From Desulfopila sp. IMCC35006 (GTDB taxonomy: Bacteria; Desulfobacterota; Desulfobulbia; Desulfobulbales; Desulfocapsaceae), in assembly GCF_005116645.1 (NCBI RefSeq), contig NZ_SWCM01000009.1, positions 162,192 to 226,191 on the forward strand: a stretch of 64,000 nucleotides of DNA, in the 5' to 3' direction. A program made the position numbers and the translations under genes. Below the pieces are notes generated by a model that searched no databases, was not told the origin of the DNA, and saw nothing but the letters and a program-made list of their open reading frames with translations. Shown here in pieces: positions 1 to 9,810 of this stretch; positions within the stretch are counted from its first letter, which is position 1, and every line of letters starts with the position of its first letter.

Positions 1-915
1 GATCTGCAAACGACTCTCACATCCGCCTCTCTGGTTCTGACCGAGTGTGCCATCGCTGAACGACTTCGCCGGGCAGGCGAGGTTGAACTCCATCCAACGC
101 TTTTTAATACCCCGCTTATCTATGATGCCAGGGGGCGCGAAAAGCTGGCGGCAATCTATCGACAGTACCGGGAAATAGCCGCCCGGGCTGGCCTGCCGAT
201 TCTGCTCTGTGCGCCCACCTGGAGAATCGATCAGGTGCGGATTGCCGAGGCGGGCTTTGACAAATCCCTGCTCTTTGACGCGGTCAGCTTCATGCGCAAT
301 CTCCAGCAGCAGTGGCAGGCGCCAGACTCCGAGGTCTTCATCGGCGGTCTTATCGGCCCGAAAAACGACTGCTACAAAACGGAGCAGGCTCTCGACGCCG
401 AGGCGGCACAGGTATTCCACCAGTGGCAGATCGAGCAGCTGACCATCGCCGGCGTTGACTGCATTATCGCCCAGACCATTCCAGCCGTCTCCGAAGCTCT
501 GGGCATGGCCCGCGCCCTGGCCCGCTCGGGTATCCCGGCAATCATCAGTTTTGTCATTAACCGCAAAGCAGAGGTCTTAGACGGCACGCCGCTCATCGAT
601 GCGATCAACACTCTTGACGACAGTCTCGTCACGCCGCCGCTTGGTTACATGGTCAACTGCGTGTACCCTACCTTTGTCTGCGCTGAAACACAGCCGCCGG
701 CACTGTTCAACCGTCTGCTCGGCATTCAGGCAAACAGCTCCTCCCTGGATCACAGCCAACTGGATGGCGCCGCCATCCTGCATCAGGATGACCTGCAGCA
801 CTGGGGTGATAATATGCTCCGGCTCAACCGTGAGTTCGGGGTCAAAATACTGGGCGGCTGCTGTGGAACCGATAACACCTATCTGCAGTACCTGGTAGAT
901 CACCGCCAACAATAG
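1..915 (+). CDS. Homocysteine S-methyltransferase family protein (5' partial)
   Basis: The frame is open from base 1, so the N-terminus lies outside the window; 304 residues are visible. Enzymes of this family move a methyl group from a donor such as S-methylmethionine, betaine or methyltetrahydrofolate to homocysteine, using a zinc bound by three cysteines. The zinc ligands are visible: a single Cys in GYMVNC near base 655, and the paired Cys in GGCCGT near base 855, close to the C-terminus. The visible N-terminal part contains LTECAIAERLRR, typical of the single-domain (MmuM/YbgG-like) subgroup. The short barrel has no cobalamin-binding domain, so this is not MetH. The methyl donor cannot be decided from sequence alone. 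Confidence 0.85.
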   Translation, partial: DLQTTLTSASLVLTECAIAERLRRAGEVELHPTLFNTPLIYDARGREKLAAIYRQYREIAARAGLPILLCAPTWRIDQVRIAEAGFDKSLLFDAVSFMRNLQQQWQAPDSEVFIGGLIGPKNDCYKTEQALDAEAAQVFHQWQIEQLTIAGVDCIIAQTIPAVSEALGMARALARSGIPAIISFVINRKAEVLDGTPLIDAINTLDDSLVTPPLGYMVNCVYPTFVCAETQPPALFNRLLGIQANSSSLDHSQLDGAAILHQDDLQHWGDNMLRLNREFGVKILGGCCGTDNTYLQYLVDHRQQ

Positions 916-1119
916 GGCCGGCGAAGATTCCGGCCGCCATTGCCGGAGTACTTCATGTTGTGGAAAAAGACTTGTGGAAACAGCATGGAAAGGATAGGTT
1001 AATCATATTGCCGATGCAAGATATATGGGGAGTGCCATGCTGTGAGACTCCTCCCCGAAAGCAACATCTCAGCACCAGTATATTTTACCTGAAGTCAACC
1101 CCTAACAATGGAGACTCGT

Positions 1120-2277
1120 ATGCCTGCTTTGCTCAAGCCTGTCACCCTCGGTGCTCTCTTTTCCCTGCTCGCCCTGACCACTGCATTTCCCCCGGCCCAG
1201 GCCGCAGAACAGGCGGGAGAAGGGAAGTTGTCCATTGTCGCCTGGCCCGGTTACATTGAACGCGGCGATACCGACAAGAACTATAACTGGGTGGGCGAAT
1301 TTGAAGACACCACCGGCTGTAAAGTCACCGTCAAAACCGCCGGGACCTCGGATGAGATGGTCTCACTTATGAACCAGGGCAGTTACGATCTGGTCACCGC
1401 CTCTGGAGATGCATCCCTGCGGCTCATTGCCGGAAAAAAAGTGCAGGCAATTGATACGGACAAAATCCCCAGCTGGCATACAATTGATGCGCGCCTGCAG
1501 AATGCCCCCTGGCATACCATTGGGGACAAACATTACGGTGTCCCTTTCCAGTGGGGACCAAATGTGCTGATGTACAATACCAACGTCTTTAAAACCCCAC
1601 CAAAATCCTGGAATGTGCTGTTTGTGCCGCAGGACCTGCCCGACGGCAAACCGAACAAAGGGCGCATTCAGGCCTATGATGGTGCCATCTATATGGCCGA
1701 TGCCGCCCTCTATCTGATGCGCACAAAACCGGAACTGGGCATCAAAGACCCCTATGAGCTGAACGAAACGCAGTACAAGGCTGTGCTCGACATCCTGCGG
1801 CAGCAGCATCCGCTGATCCACCGTTACTGGCATGACTACAACGTCCAGATGTCTGATTTTAAAAACGAGGGAGTCGTCGCTTCCGGTGCCTGGCCATTTC
1901 AGGTGAACATGCTGCAGTCCGAGAAACAGCCGATAGCCTCTGTCATTCCCCGGGAAGGCGCCACGGGCTGGGCCGATACGACCATGCTGGGCGCTTCCTC
2001 AAAAAATAAAGTGTGTGCCTATAAATGGCTGGAATGGTCGCTCAGCGACAAGGTTCAGGCCCCGCTGTCCGAATGGTTTGGCGCAAACCCGGTAGTTCCC
2101 GGTGCATGCAAGGCCAAGGCTCCGGGTGGTTCCGATTTCTGTGCCAGCAACGGGTATGAACAATTCAGCCAGATCAAGTTCTGGAAGACGCCGCAGTCAC
2201 AATGCGCCACCCAGACAACATGCGTGCCGTACAGTCGCTGGACCCAGGATTACATCGCCATCATGGGAGGCCGTTGA
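1120..2277 (+). CDS. ABC transporter periplasmic substrate-binding protein, YdcS/PotD-like
   Basis: This is the periplasmic binding protein of a spermidine/putrescine-type ABC importer, 385 aa. I chose the ATG at 1120 because GGAG at 1110-1113 stands six bases before it; an ATG at 1108 has no such site and adds four residues. Residues 1-27 form a signal peptide ending AQA. The mature protein starts with the GKLSIVAWPGYIERG segment usual in YdcS-like proteins. Three further genes follow immediately (ATPase and two permeases) in the same order as E. coli ydcSTUV. The substrate is most likely a polyamine or related cation, but this is inferred from the family and not from a binding-site reading. 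Confidence 0.85.
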   Translation: MPALLKPVTLGALFSLLALTTAFPPAQAAEQAGEGKLSIVAWPGYIERGDTDKNYNWVGEFEDTTGCKVTVKTAGTSDEMVSLMNQGSYDLVTASGDASLRLIAGKKVQAIDTDKIPSWHTIDARLQNAPWHTIGDKHYGVPFQWGPNVLMYNTNVFKTPPKSWNVLFVPQDLPDGKPNKGRIQAYDGAIYMADAALYLMRTKPELGIKDPYELNETQYKAVLDILRQQHPLIHRYWHDYNVQMSDFKNEGVVASGAWPFQVNMLQSEKQPIASVIPREGATGWADTTMLGASSKNKVCAYKWLEWSLSDKVQAPLSEWFGANPVVPGACKAKAPGGSDFCASNGYEQFSQIKFWKTPQSQCATQTTCVPYSRWTQDYIAIMGGR

Positions 2278-2285
2278 ACGTCGAA

Positions 2286-3305
2286 ATGGTCGTAGCCGTC
2301 GAACTCAATACTGTTTCCAGATTTTATGGCGAAGTCCGTGCCCTGGACCATATCTCAGCGACCATCGGCGAAGGTGAGTTCTTCTCAATGCTTGGTCCAT
2401 CCGGTTCAGGGAAGACCACCTGCCTGCGCCTCATTGCCGGTTTTGAACAGCCGACAACCGGTTCCATCCTGATCCACGGCAAGGACGCAACGGGTGTTCC
2501 GCCCTATGAGCGGGATGTCAATACCGTGTTTCAGGACTATGCCCTGTTTCCGCATATGACCAACCTCGAAAACATCGAATACGGCTTGAAGGTTAAAGGG
2601 GTAGCCAAGACTGAGCGAAAACAGCGGGCGCAGGAAGCTTTGGCCATGGTCGCTCTGCCTGATTTAGGCAAGCGCAAGCCCTGGCAACTCTCGGGCGGCC
2701 AGCGCCAGCGCATCGCCCTGGCGCGCGCCCTCGTCAACCGGCCCCGTGTCCTGCTGCTTGACGAACCGCTGGGCGCTCTTGATCTGAAGCTCCGCGAACA
2801 GATGCAGGTCGAATTAAAAGCCCTGCAGCGCAAACTTGGCATCACCTTCATCTATGTAACCCACGACCAGGGGGAAGCACTGTCGATGTCTGACCGGGTG
2901 GCGGTCTTCAATGCCGGACGGCTGGAACAGATCGACACTCCGCAGAATCTCTATATGCGTCCGAGCACCGTCTTCGTCGCCAATTTTGTCGGAACCTCCA
3001 ACGTTGTCGAGGGTCGGCCGGCCCTGGACATCTCGGGACAACCGCATTCTTTTTCGATTCGCCCCGAACATATCAGTTTTGTCCAGGGGCCACCCACGCC
3101 GGAGACCATTCATATATCCGGCAGACTTGTTGATATTCAATACTATGGTGCACACAGTCGATACGAGGTGGAAATTGCCGGCAGCCTGCTCTTCAGCGTC
3201 CAGCTGGCAAGCGAATCCTCGGCGCAAGACATTCTGCCCAGGGTAGGCGATGAGGTCATGATCGGCTGGTCCAGGCGGGCGATGGTCCACCTTGGCGATC
3301 TGTAG
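2286..3305 (+). CDS. ABC transporter ATP-binding protein, PotA/YdcT-like
   Basis: This cytoplasmic ATPase powers the neighbouring importer; 339 aa from ATG 2286. It has all nucleotide-binding motifs: Walker A GPSGSGKTT (about residues 36-44), Q-loop VFQDYALFP, signature LSGGQRQR (about 135), Walker B VLLLDEPLGALD (about 155) and the switch His in VTHDQGEA. A C-terminal TOBE-like region follows from about residue 245. Its start is unclear: GGGAGG at 2265-2270 lies only three bases before an in-frame TTG at 2274 that overlaps the stop of the binding-protein gene, and 15 bases before ATG 2286. Translation is probably coupled to the upstream gene either way. Confidence 0.9.
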   Translation: MVVAVELNTVSRFYGEVRALDHISATIGEGEFFSMLGPSGSGKTTCLRLIAGFEQPTTGSILIHGKDATGVPPYERDVNTVFQDYALFPHMTNLENIEYGLKVKGVAKTERKQRAQEALAMVALPDLGKRKPWQLSGGQRQRIALARALVNRPRVLLLDEPLGALDLKLREQMQVELKALQRKLGITFIYVTHDQGEALSMSDRVAVFNAGRLEQIDTPQNLYMRPSTVFVANFVGTSNVVEGRPALDISGQPHSFSIRPEHISFVQGPPTPETIHISGRLVDIQYYGAHSRYEVEIAGSLLFSVQLASESSAQDILPRVGDEVMIGWSRRAMVHLGDL

Positions 3306-3314
3306 GGCGACGCG

Positions 3315-4250
3315 ATGACCACGCCCGTCAAATCCCATATCGCCCTGCGCCGCAATATTTCCTCTTTTCTCTATCGGCGCAGCACCGTGTACCTCCTTCT
3401 TCTGCTGCTGCCCCCGCTGCTCTGGTTCGGTATTGTCTATCTCGGCTCATTGCTGGCACTGCTGGTGCAAAGCGGCTATACTTTCGATGATTTCTCCATG
3501 ACGGTGCTCCCGGTCTTTACCTGGAAAAATTACCAGAATCTCCTTCTTGCCGCCAATTTCGACATAGTGCTGCGTACCTTTGCCATGGCCACGGCAGTTT
3601 CGCTCTTTTGTGCCTGCCTCGGATTTCCAATCGCCTACTATATGGTTCGGTATGCCGGCGGCTGGCAGCGAGGATTTTTCTATATTGCCGTATTGTTGCC
3701 GATGTGGGCCAGCTACATCGTCAAGGTGTATTCCTGGACGGTAATCCTGGCCAAAGGGGGAATAGCGTACTGGTTCATCAACCAGGCCGGGCTGGGGCAC
3801 GCACTGGAAAGCCTGCTGGCCCTCCCCTTTATCGGCGGCAACACTTTGTCAACCTCGCACCTTGGCCGCCTGCTGGTATTTTCTTATGTCTGGCTGCCGT
3901 TTATGATCCTGCCCATTCAGTCGTCAATCGAGAGGATCAACCCTAACCTGCTGACCGCCTCGGCCGATCTGGGGGCGCGCCCGGGCCAGACCTTCCGGAC
4001 AATTCTCCTGCCGCTGGCGATGCCCGGCGTGGTTGCCGGATCTATTTTCACCTTCTGCCTGACCTTCGGCGATTACATCATTCCGACGCTGGTAGGCCCG
4101 TCAGGATTTTTTATCGGAACCATGGTTTACACCCAGCAGGGAGCTATCGGCAATATGCCGATGGCTGCCGCCTTTACCGTCGTCCCGATCGTCGTCATCG
4201 GGCTGTACCTGACTTTTGCCAAAAGAATGGGGGCCTTCGATGCGCTCTGA
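3315..4250 (+). CDS. ABC transporter permease, PotB/YdcU-like
   Basis: This inner-membrane permease of the polyamine-type importer is 311 aa with about six transmembrane segments, starting with [18 protein letters not shown] near residue 30. The cytoplasmic EAA loop that contacts the ATPase is visible as [20 protein letters not shown] (about residue 214). It begins nine bases after the ATPase gene and its last bases overlap the next permease, so all four genes form one operon. Length and topology are normal for the PotB group. Confidence 0.88.
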   Translation: MTTPVKSHIALRRNISSFLYRRSTVYLLLLLLPPLLWFGIVYLGSLLALLVQSGYTFDDFSMTVLPVFTWKNYQNLLLAANFDIVLRTFAMATAVSLFCACLGFPIAYYMVRYAGGWQRGFFYIAVLLPMWASYIVKVYSWTVILAKGGIAYWFINQAGLGHALESLLALPFIGGNTLSTSHLGRLLVFSYVWLPFMILPIQSSIERINPNLLTASADLGARPGQTFRTILLPLAMPGVVAGSIFTFCLTFGDYIIPTLVGPSGFFIGTMVYTQQGAIGNMPMAAAFTVVPIVVIGLYLTFAKRMGAFDAL

Positions 4251-5049
4251 CGGAAAATGCCCCTTCTGGCTCAAATTTGTAGCATTCGGCGGGATTTTTT
4301 TCCTGCACTTCCCAATTATTGTCATTGCGGCCTATGCTTTTAACACCGAAGAAAGCGCGTTCAGTTTCCCGCTGCAGGGCTTTACCCTCAAGTGGTTCGC
4401 GGCGGCCTTTGCCCGTCAGGATATCCTCGATGCCATCACCCTCTCGTTAAAAGTGGCGTCAATTACCACAGCTGCGGCGATAGTGCTGGGAACCATGGCC
4501 GCGGCCGCCCTGTATCGGCGGAGCTTTTTCGGCAAGGAGACGATAACCCTCATCTTCATCCTGCCGATTGCCCTGCCGGGCATCATCACCGGCATCGCCC
4601 TGCTTTCCGCGTTCAGGATGGCCGGTTGGGATCTTAATTTCTGGACGATTGTGGCCGGCCATACCACCTTCTGCGTGGTGGTGGTCTACAACAATGTCAT
4701 AGCCCGATTCCGGCGAACTTCACAGAATCTGATCGAAGCCTCGATGGATCTCGGCGCGGATGGTATGCAGACCTTTTTCCATATTATCCTCCCGAACATC
4801 GCCACAGCGCTGCTGGCCGGCGGGGTGTTGGCCTTTGCCCTGTCGTTTGATGAAATCATCGTCACCACTTTTACAGCCGGACCAGAACGCACCCTGCCGA
4901 TCTGGCTGCTCAACCAACTGACCAGACCGCGTGATGTACCGATCACCAATGTTGTCGCTCTGGTTGTCATGATGGCCACCTTGATTCCCATACTTTGTGC
5001 TTATTATATGACACGAGGCAAAGAATCAATCGAAGGCAGCGGCAAATAA
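4240..5049 (+). CDS. ABC transporter permease, PotC/YdcV-like
   Basis: This is the second inner-membrane permease of the importer, 269 aa. I chose ATG 4240, which lies inside the end of the upstream permease gene (11-base overlap) and has a G-rich stretch (GGGGG near 4229) just before it; an upstream TTG at 4216 is possible but has no better support. Six transmembrane segments are predicted by eye, and the EAA loop is [20 protein letters not shown]. The overlap implies translational coupling, which would give a 1:1 heterodimer with the PotB-like partner. Confidence 0.88.
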   Translation: MRSDGKCPFWLKFVAFGGIFFLHFPIIVIAAYAFNTEESAFSFPLQGFTLKWFAAAFARQDILDAITLSLKVASITTAAAIVLGTMAAAALYRRSFFGKETITLIFILPIALPGIITGIALLSAFRMAGWDLNFWTIVAGHTTFCVVVVYNNVIARFRRTSQNLIEASMDLGADGMQTFFHIILPNIATALLAGGVLAFALSFDEIIVTTFTAGPERTLPIWLLNQLTRPRDVPITNVVALVVMMATLIPILCAYYMTRGKESIEGSGK

Positions 5050-5114
5050 GCTCGAAACCTTCTTTAACAATGAAATTTTCCACCACCGGAAAAAAGAGAT
5101 AGAGTCGATTTACA

Positions 5115-5975
5115 ATGGATAATATGTATGAAACGATAGCATTTCAGGGAATGGCCGGCGCATATTCAGACCTTGCCTGCCGCATCGCCTACCCCGAACT
5201 TGAAACGGTACCCAGTGTCTCGTTTGAGGCAGCTTTTCTGGCGGTTCGCGAGGAAATGGCCGATCTGGCCATGATTCCGGTCGACAACACTTTGGCCGGA
5301 CGGGTCGCCGACGTCCATTATCTCATCGCCAATGGGCAGCTCCATATCATCGGCGAACATTTCCAGTTGATCCGCCACTGCCTGCTCGGACTGCCGGGGA
5401 CAAAGCTGGAAGAATTGACCGATGTGCACAGCCATGTCCATGCCATTCCCCAATGCAAAAAAATCATCGAGGAGCTGCATCTTGTCAAACATGTCGTCGC
5501 CGATACGGCCAAAGGGGCCTGCGATGTAAAAAAATGGGGTGACAAGACCCAGGCGGCAATCGGTTCTGAATTGGCGGCCCAAATATATGGGCTGGAGATC
5601 TTGAAAAAGGACGTTCAGGATGCATCGCACAACACCACAAGGTTTCTGGTTTTTTCCAGGGAAAAAGATGTGCCACCATTCGAGGCAGGCAAAAGTTACC
5701 TGACCAGTTTCACCTTCGAGGTACGAAACATTCCGGCAGCACTGTACAAGGCTTTGGGCGGGTTTGCCACCAACGGAGTGCAGATGGCGAAACTGGAAAG
5801 CTATGTCGATAAAGACTTTAACGTCGCCCGCTTCTACGCCGACGTAGAGGGACATATTGACGAACATTCGCTGCAGCTGGCCTTTGAAGAACTGCGTTTT
5901 TTTGCCAAACGGGTTGATATGCTGGGTACCTATCCCGCGCATAGTTTCCGTAATTCAAACAGGATGGCGTCGTAA
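5115..5975 (+). CDS. pheA: Prephenate dehydratase
   Basis: It converts prephenate to phenylpyruvate in phenylalanine synthesis; 286 aa, cytoplasmic. The catalytic domain spans about residues 5-185: it opens with IAFQGMAGAYSDLA, contains the PVDNTLAGRV segment, and ends with the conserved TTRFLVF motif whose Thr is needed for catalysis. A C-terminal ACT domain (about 195-275) would bind phenylalanine for feedback control. The usual ESRP motif of the ACT domain reads ESYVD here, so regulation may differ from E. coli. There is no chorismate mutase domain, so mutase must be elsewhere. A thioesterase gene follows after five bases. Confidence 0.88.
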   Translation: MDNMYETIAFQGMAGAYSDLACRIAYPELETVPSVSFEAAFLAVREEMADLAMIPVDNTLAGRVADVHYLIANGQLHIIGEHFQLIRHCLLGLPGTKLEELTDVHSHVHAIPQCKKIIEELHLVKHVVADTAKGACDVKKWGDKTQAAIGSELAAQIYGLEILKKDVQDASHNTTRFLVFSREKDVPPFEAGKSYLTSFTFEVRNIPAALYKALGGFATNGVQMAKLESYVDKDFNVARFYADVEGHIDEHSLQLAFEELRFFAKRVDMLGTYPAHSFRNSNRMAS

Positions 5976-5980
5976 TCAAT

Positions 5981-6373
5981 ATGGATGAGACATTTCAACA
6001 GATAAGCGTTGTCGGCTTTATGAAGCACAATGGCGGGCTGGAATTTCGAAAAATTGCTGAATCCGTTTACCAGTATAAAGCCCTCGTTCAGGAGATGCAT
6101 CTTAATCCGGGTGGCATCACCCACGGCGGCTTTCTCATGAGCCTCATGGATGCGGGTATGGGAACGGCTGCGTACCGGAGCCTTGGCGGGGAGAAAAGGA
6201 TCGCCACAATCTCCTTTGATATAAAATTTATTGCCGCGTCGACTACGGGCGATATCCTGATGGGTACCGCGAAAGTCCTCAGAAAGACCCGTTCGCTGGT
6301 CTTCATGCAGGGTGAGATACGCTGCGGGGACACGCTTATCACCACGGCCGAGGGCATCTGGAAAGTGCTCTGA
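5981..6373 (+). CDS. PaaI-family hotdog thioesterase
   Basis: This 130-aa single-domain hotdog protein probably hydrolyses acyl- or aryl-CoA thioesters in the cytoplasm. The motif NPGGITHGGFLMSLMDAGMG (about residues 42-61) carries the HGG turn and acidic residue of PaaI/YbgC-like enzymes. It starts five bases after pheA and is likely co-transcribed with it. A link to aromatic acyl-CoA turnover is plausible from that position, but the substrate is not shown by the sequence. Confidence 0.8.
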   Translation: MDETFQQISVVGFMKHNGGLEFRKIAESVYQYKALVQEMHLNPGGITHGGFLMSLMDAGMGTAAYRSLGGEKRIATISFDIKFIAASTTGDILMGTAKVLRKTRSLVFMQGEIRCGDTLITTAEGIWKVL

Positions 6374-6436
6374 GCCCGGCCGGCAATACAAGCTCCCCAG
6401 ATCTTAGTATTTGAACACGCGGAAAACACAGCAGCA

Positions 6437-7345
6437 ATGAAGACAAAAGATCTGGTAATTGCCCTGTTGGTCGTAATTATCTGGGGCGCTAATTTTACCG
6501 TTATCCGGCTTGGCTTAAACGGGGTACCGCCACTGCTCCTTGTCTCGCTCCGTTTTTCTCTGGCGGCATTTCCGGCCGTCCTCTTTATCAAGCGGCCGGA
6601 ACTACCATTTATTCACCTGCTGATGTACGGATTTTCGGTCGGCATCGGTCAGTTTGCCTGTCTGTTCTATGCCATACATATCGGCATGCCCGCCGGGGTT
6701 GCTTCGGTTGTGCTCCAGGCACAGGCCTTTTTCACCATGCTCTTTGCCGTTATACTGCTGGGGGAATCGGTCTCTTTTCGGCACCTTGCCGGGCTGGTCC
6801 TGGCGGCGACCGGCCTGTATCTGGTGACCGGAGGCTCCATCAGCGCGACCACCATCCCTCTTGCTGCGCTGCTGCTGACTCTTGGCGGTGCAGCGTTTTG
6901 GGGAATTTCCAATATTGTAGTGCGCAAGGCGACCCTGGCCGCCGCGGCACAGGGCAAAAAAATAGACATGCTGAGCCTGGTCGTCTGGTCGTCACTGGTA
7001 CCGCCGGTGCCGCTGCTGCTGTGTTCACTCCTGCTTGACTCTCCGGCAGCCGTCGTCCGGACCCTCACGCATCTGCATGCGCTTTCCCTGTTTTCCATCG
7101 CCTATCTGGCCTTCGCGGCGACCCTCTTCGGCTACGGGGCATGGAGCTACCTGCTTGCCAGATATCCGGCAAACCGGGTCGCCCCGCTGTCGCTGCTTGT
7201 CCCGGTGGCGGGCCTTGTCACTGCACAGATCGTCCTTGCCGAACACCTGGTGTTTGTTCAATGGGCTGGCTGCCTGCTGGTTGTGCTCGGCCTGCTGCTG
7301 GCATTTTTCAACTTGCCGCGCAAAAAAATTCTGCACTGCAGCTGA
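6437..7345 (+). CDS. eamA: EamA-type amino-acid metabolite exporter (DMT superfamily)
   Basis: This 302-aa inner-membrane protein has ten transmembrane segments in two EamA repeats. It resembles E. coli EamA, which exports O-acetylserine and cysteine: the N-terminal ALLVVIIWGANFTVIRLGL, the central MPAGVASVVLQAQAFF and the C-terminal RVAPLSLLVPVAGLV match that protein closely as I remember it. It stands alone between the thioesterase and aroE on the same strand. The assignment to EamA rather than another DMT exporter is fairly secure, but the exported compound here is inferred. Confidence 0.82.
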   Translation: MKTKDLVIALLVVIIWGANFTVIRLGLNGVPPLLLVSLRFSLAAFPAVLFIKRPELPFIHLLMYGFSVGIGQFACLFYAIHIGMPAGVASVVLQAQAFFTMLFAVILLGESVSFRHLAGLVLAATGLYLVTGGSISATTIPLAALLLTLGGAAFWGISNIVVRKATLAAAAQGKKIDMLSLVVWSSLVPPVPLLLCSLLLDSPAAVVRTLTHLHALSLFSIAYLAFAATLFGYGAWSYLLARYPANRVAPLSLLVPVAGLVTAQIVLAEHLVFVQWAGCLLVVLGLLLAFFNLPRKKILHCS

Positions 7346-7444
7346 AACGCCAGGACACGGCACGGTTGCCGATTAGACCGCCGCATGGTAGAAAGAAAAC
7401 ACTTCGGTAAAAAACTATCCCTGCACTCATCTGAAAAAAAAGAC

Positions 7445-8317
7445 ATGAAACCATATCCGACCGTTACGACCAAACTCGTGATACTTCTCGGCAATCCACT
7501 TGGCCATTCCATCTCCCCTCCCATGCACAATCGCGTTTTCGAGCGGCTCGACCTGGACTATTGCTATATGCCGGTTGAGGTGACCGAGGAAAATCTCCCG
7601 ACGGTTTTTGCCGGTCTTGCGCGGATGAATGTGGCCGGATTTAATGTGACCATTCCGCATAAAACAAATATCATTAAACACTTAGACGAGTTAGATCCCC
7701 TGGCCGCTACAATCGGCGCAGTCAATACCATTACGGTCAGGGATGGCAAAACAAAAGGGTATAATACCGACGGTGAGGGTTTTATCCGCTCTTTTGAGGA
7801 AGAGACCCGCAGCACAGTTCACGGGAAAAGCTTTTTTCTGCTTGGCAGCGGCGGCGCCGCCCGGGCCATTGCCATGACCCTTGCCTTTCATGGGGCAGAA
7901 AAGATTTCTATTCACAACCGTACGGCGGCAAAAGCGGAGGACCTCGCCGATGAAATCAATAAGAAGATACGGCCCTGTGCGGCAGCAGCAGGACAGCCGC
8001 CGGATAGCCTCAGAAAATCACTGGCTGAGAGCGATGTACTGATCAACACGACCAGCCTTGGCATGCATCCGCAGGAAGAGGTATTGCCGCTTGAAGAATC
8101 GCTGCTATCGCCGCATTTAATAGTTGCCGATATCGTCTACAACCCATTAATGACCAGACTGCTCAAATCGGCGCAAGGCAAAGGCTGTCCCATTGTCCCC
8201 GGTCTCGGAATGCTCATTTATCAGGGCGCCGCAGCCTTTAAACTGTTTACCGGTGTCGATCCGCTGGTTGACCAGATGGCGGAAGTGGCCCATTCGCTGA
8301 TGGCAGCAAGGCAATAG
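7445..8317 (+). CDS. aroE: Shikimate dehydrogenase (NADP+)
   Basis: It reduces 3-dehydroshikimate to shikimate in the chorismate pathway; 290 aa from ATG 7445. A start at 7385 would add 20 poorly conserved residues. The substrate domain shows LLGNPLGHSISPPMHN (Ser of SxS binds shikimate) and NVTIPHK with the catalytic Lys; the partner Asp is in GYNTDGEGF. The cofactor domain has the GSGGAARAIA dinucleotide loop followed by NRTAAKA, where Asn-Arg-Thr favours NADP. The gene converges on aroD with 18 bases between their ends. Confidence 0.93.
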   Translation: MKPYPTVTTKLVILLGNPLGHSISPPMHNRVFERLDLDYCYMPVEVTEENLPTVFAGLARMNVAGFNVTIPHKTNIIKHLDELDPLAATIGAVNTITVRDGKTKGYNTDGEGFIRSFEEETRSTVHGKSFFLLGSGGAARAIAMTLAFHGAEKISIHNRTAAKAEDLADEINKKIRPCAAAAGQPPDSLRKSLAESDVLINTTSLGMHPQEEVLPLEESLLSPHLIVADIVYNPLMTRLLKSAQGKGCPIVPGLGMLIYQGAAAFKLFTGVDPLVDQMAEVAHSLMAARQ

Positions 8318-8335
8318 CCTCTGGAAATACCGGAG

Positions 8336-9109
8336 TTATTCTTTGTAAAGCACATCCATGACGCCTGCCAGCGCCTGGAGAGGTATCTGCCCGGGTGCTG
8401 ATGGCTGCAGGCCAACGGCGAAGGTAATATCGGAGCCAAACAGTCCGCCGGCCAGGCGACTGATGGCCCCCTCAGCTCCCATGGAGATAGTTACCATCGG
8501 ACACTGAATAATTTCATTTCTGGCCTTGTTAGTCGCACTGAGAAGAGTCAGGACATCGCCATAGTTGTTCGGCATTGCTGCCAGTTTGGCAATGTCGGCG
8601 CCGGCATTCTGCGCTTCGACCAGCTTGGCATAGAGAAAGGGTTCGCTGGGGGTTTCGGTAAAATTGTGGTACGAAAGGATTAATTTGACGTTATTGGCCT
8701 GGGCCCGTTCTTTTATGGCCTGGATAAATTGCAGACCATTGCACAACTCGACATCGACAATATCGACATTGCCGGTTGCCATTGCCGCGACAAACAGTTC
8801 CAGCCGTTGTTCCCGGGCAATCTTTGTCATCCCGCCTTCCAGGTCAATCCGACAGGTAAATATCAGCGGCATATCGCCAATACATCCCCGCAGCTCCTGC
8901 AACAAGGATAAACAAGCTTCTCTGTTCTCCACCAGCTCGCAACCATCGACACGCCACTCCAGCAGGTCGGGCCGCAGCGCAGCCAGCTCTCTTGCTTCGT
9001 GAAGAACCGTGTCCCTGGTGTCTCCCACCAGGGGCAGACATATCAGTGGCCTGGGTCCGCCGATCACGGCGCCGCGTACAACAACCTGCAAGATGCTCTG
9101 TTGCCTCAT
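8336..9109 (-). CDS. aroD: 3-dehydroquinate dehydratase, type I
   Basis: It dehydrates 3-dehydroquinate to 3-dehydroshikimate through a Schiff base; 257 aa, cytoplasmic TIM barrel. I chose ATG 9109 because AGAGGA stands just before it; the reading frame extends 26 codons upstream without a better start. The catalytic His is in LILSYHNF and the Schiff-base Lys in GADIAKLAAMP; the substrate-binding DLLEWRVDGC segment is near residue 46. It is on the opposite strand to aroE and divergent from the shikimate kinase gene, so the three aro genes are clustered but not one operon. Confidence 0.92.
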   Translation of the reverse strand: MRQQSILQVVVRGAVIGGPRPLICLPLVGDTRDTVLHEARELAALRPDLLEWRVDGCELVENREACLSLLQELRGCIGDMPLIFTCRIDLEGGMTKIAREQRLELFVAAMATGNVDIVDVELCNGLQFIQAIKERAQANNVKLILSYHNFTETPSEPFLYAKLVEAQNAGADIAKLAAMPNNYGDVLTLLSATNKARNEIIQCPMVTISMGAEGAISRLAGGLFGSDITFAVGLQPSAPGQIPLQALAGVMDVLYKE

Positions 9110-9285
9110 AATCCTCTTATCCGATAAATGTGCCTGCGCTTCAGATTGCTTCACCTGGCCAAAGATGGTACTGTTTCGCCATTGCAAGCCAACCTGTCAA
9201 ATACCTGTTGTTTTCGCTCAAAACATACTCTTCTTTTCGCTGATATTACAAAAAATCCGGCCAATACTCACTGCAAATCGAAATT

Positions 9286-9810
9286 ATGCACAATAAAGAC
9301 AATAAAAACATCATCCTGACGGGCTTTATGGGAACAGGGAAAACAACCGTCGGTAAACTGCTGGCCAAAAAACTGCAGCGCGAATTCATTGATACGGATG
9401 CGCTCATTGAAACTCGCCAGGGACGAACGATTCAGGCAATTTTCGCCGAATCGGGTGAGGCGGCCTTCCGACAGATGGAAACCGATATTGCCAGGGAACT
9501 CGGCGAAAAAGAAGGCCTGGTTATTTCAACCGGCGGGCGTTTTATGCTCAATCCGGCAAACATCCAAGTGTTAAGCAACAGTTGGATTTTTTGCCTGGTT
9601 GCCGCTCCCGAGGAATTAGTAGCACGGCTGACCAGAGATAAGGAAAATCGCCGACCGCTGCTCGATGTCCCGGACCCGGGCGAAAGGATCATTGCGCTGT
9701 TACAGGAAAGACAGAAAGGTTATCAGCGCTTCATCCAGATAACAACCGATAACAAACCACCGGAAGATGTGGCAAAAATTCTGCTGGAGCACATAACACA
9801 CAATTCATAA
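9286..9810 (+). CDS. Shikimate kinase
   Basis: It phosphorylates shikimate to shikimate 3-phosphate; 174 aa. Walker A is GFMGTGKTT (about residues 13-21), and the shikimate-binding Asp and Arg lie in FIDTDALIE and AAFRQMETD. The usual GGG motif of the substrate site reads STGGRFML, where the third Gly is Arg. The LID region with ENRRPLL carries the catalytic Arg. It could be called aroK or aroL; the sequence does not separate the two. It is divergent from aroD, with about 175 bases between the starts that should hold both promoters. Confidence 0.88.
   Translation: MHNKDNKNIILTGFMGTGKTTVGKLLAKKLQREFIDTDALIETRQGRTIQAIFAESGEAAFRQMETDIARELGEKEGLVISTGGRFMLNPANIQVLSNSWIFCLVAAPEELVARLTRDKENRRPLLDVPDPGERIIALLQERQKGYQRFIQITTDNKPPEDVAKILLEHITHNS

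Noticed and set aside
5166..5942. 258-codon minus-strand frame opposite pheA
   Set aside because: pheA is complete with catalytic and ACT motifs; the opposite frame is its shadow.
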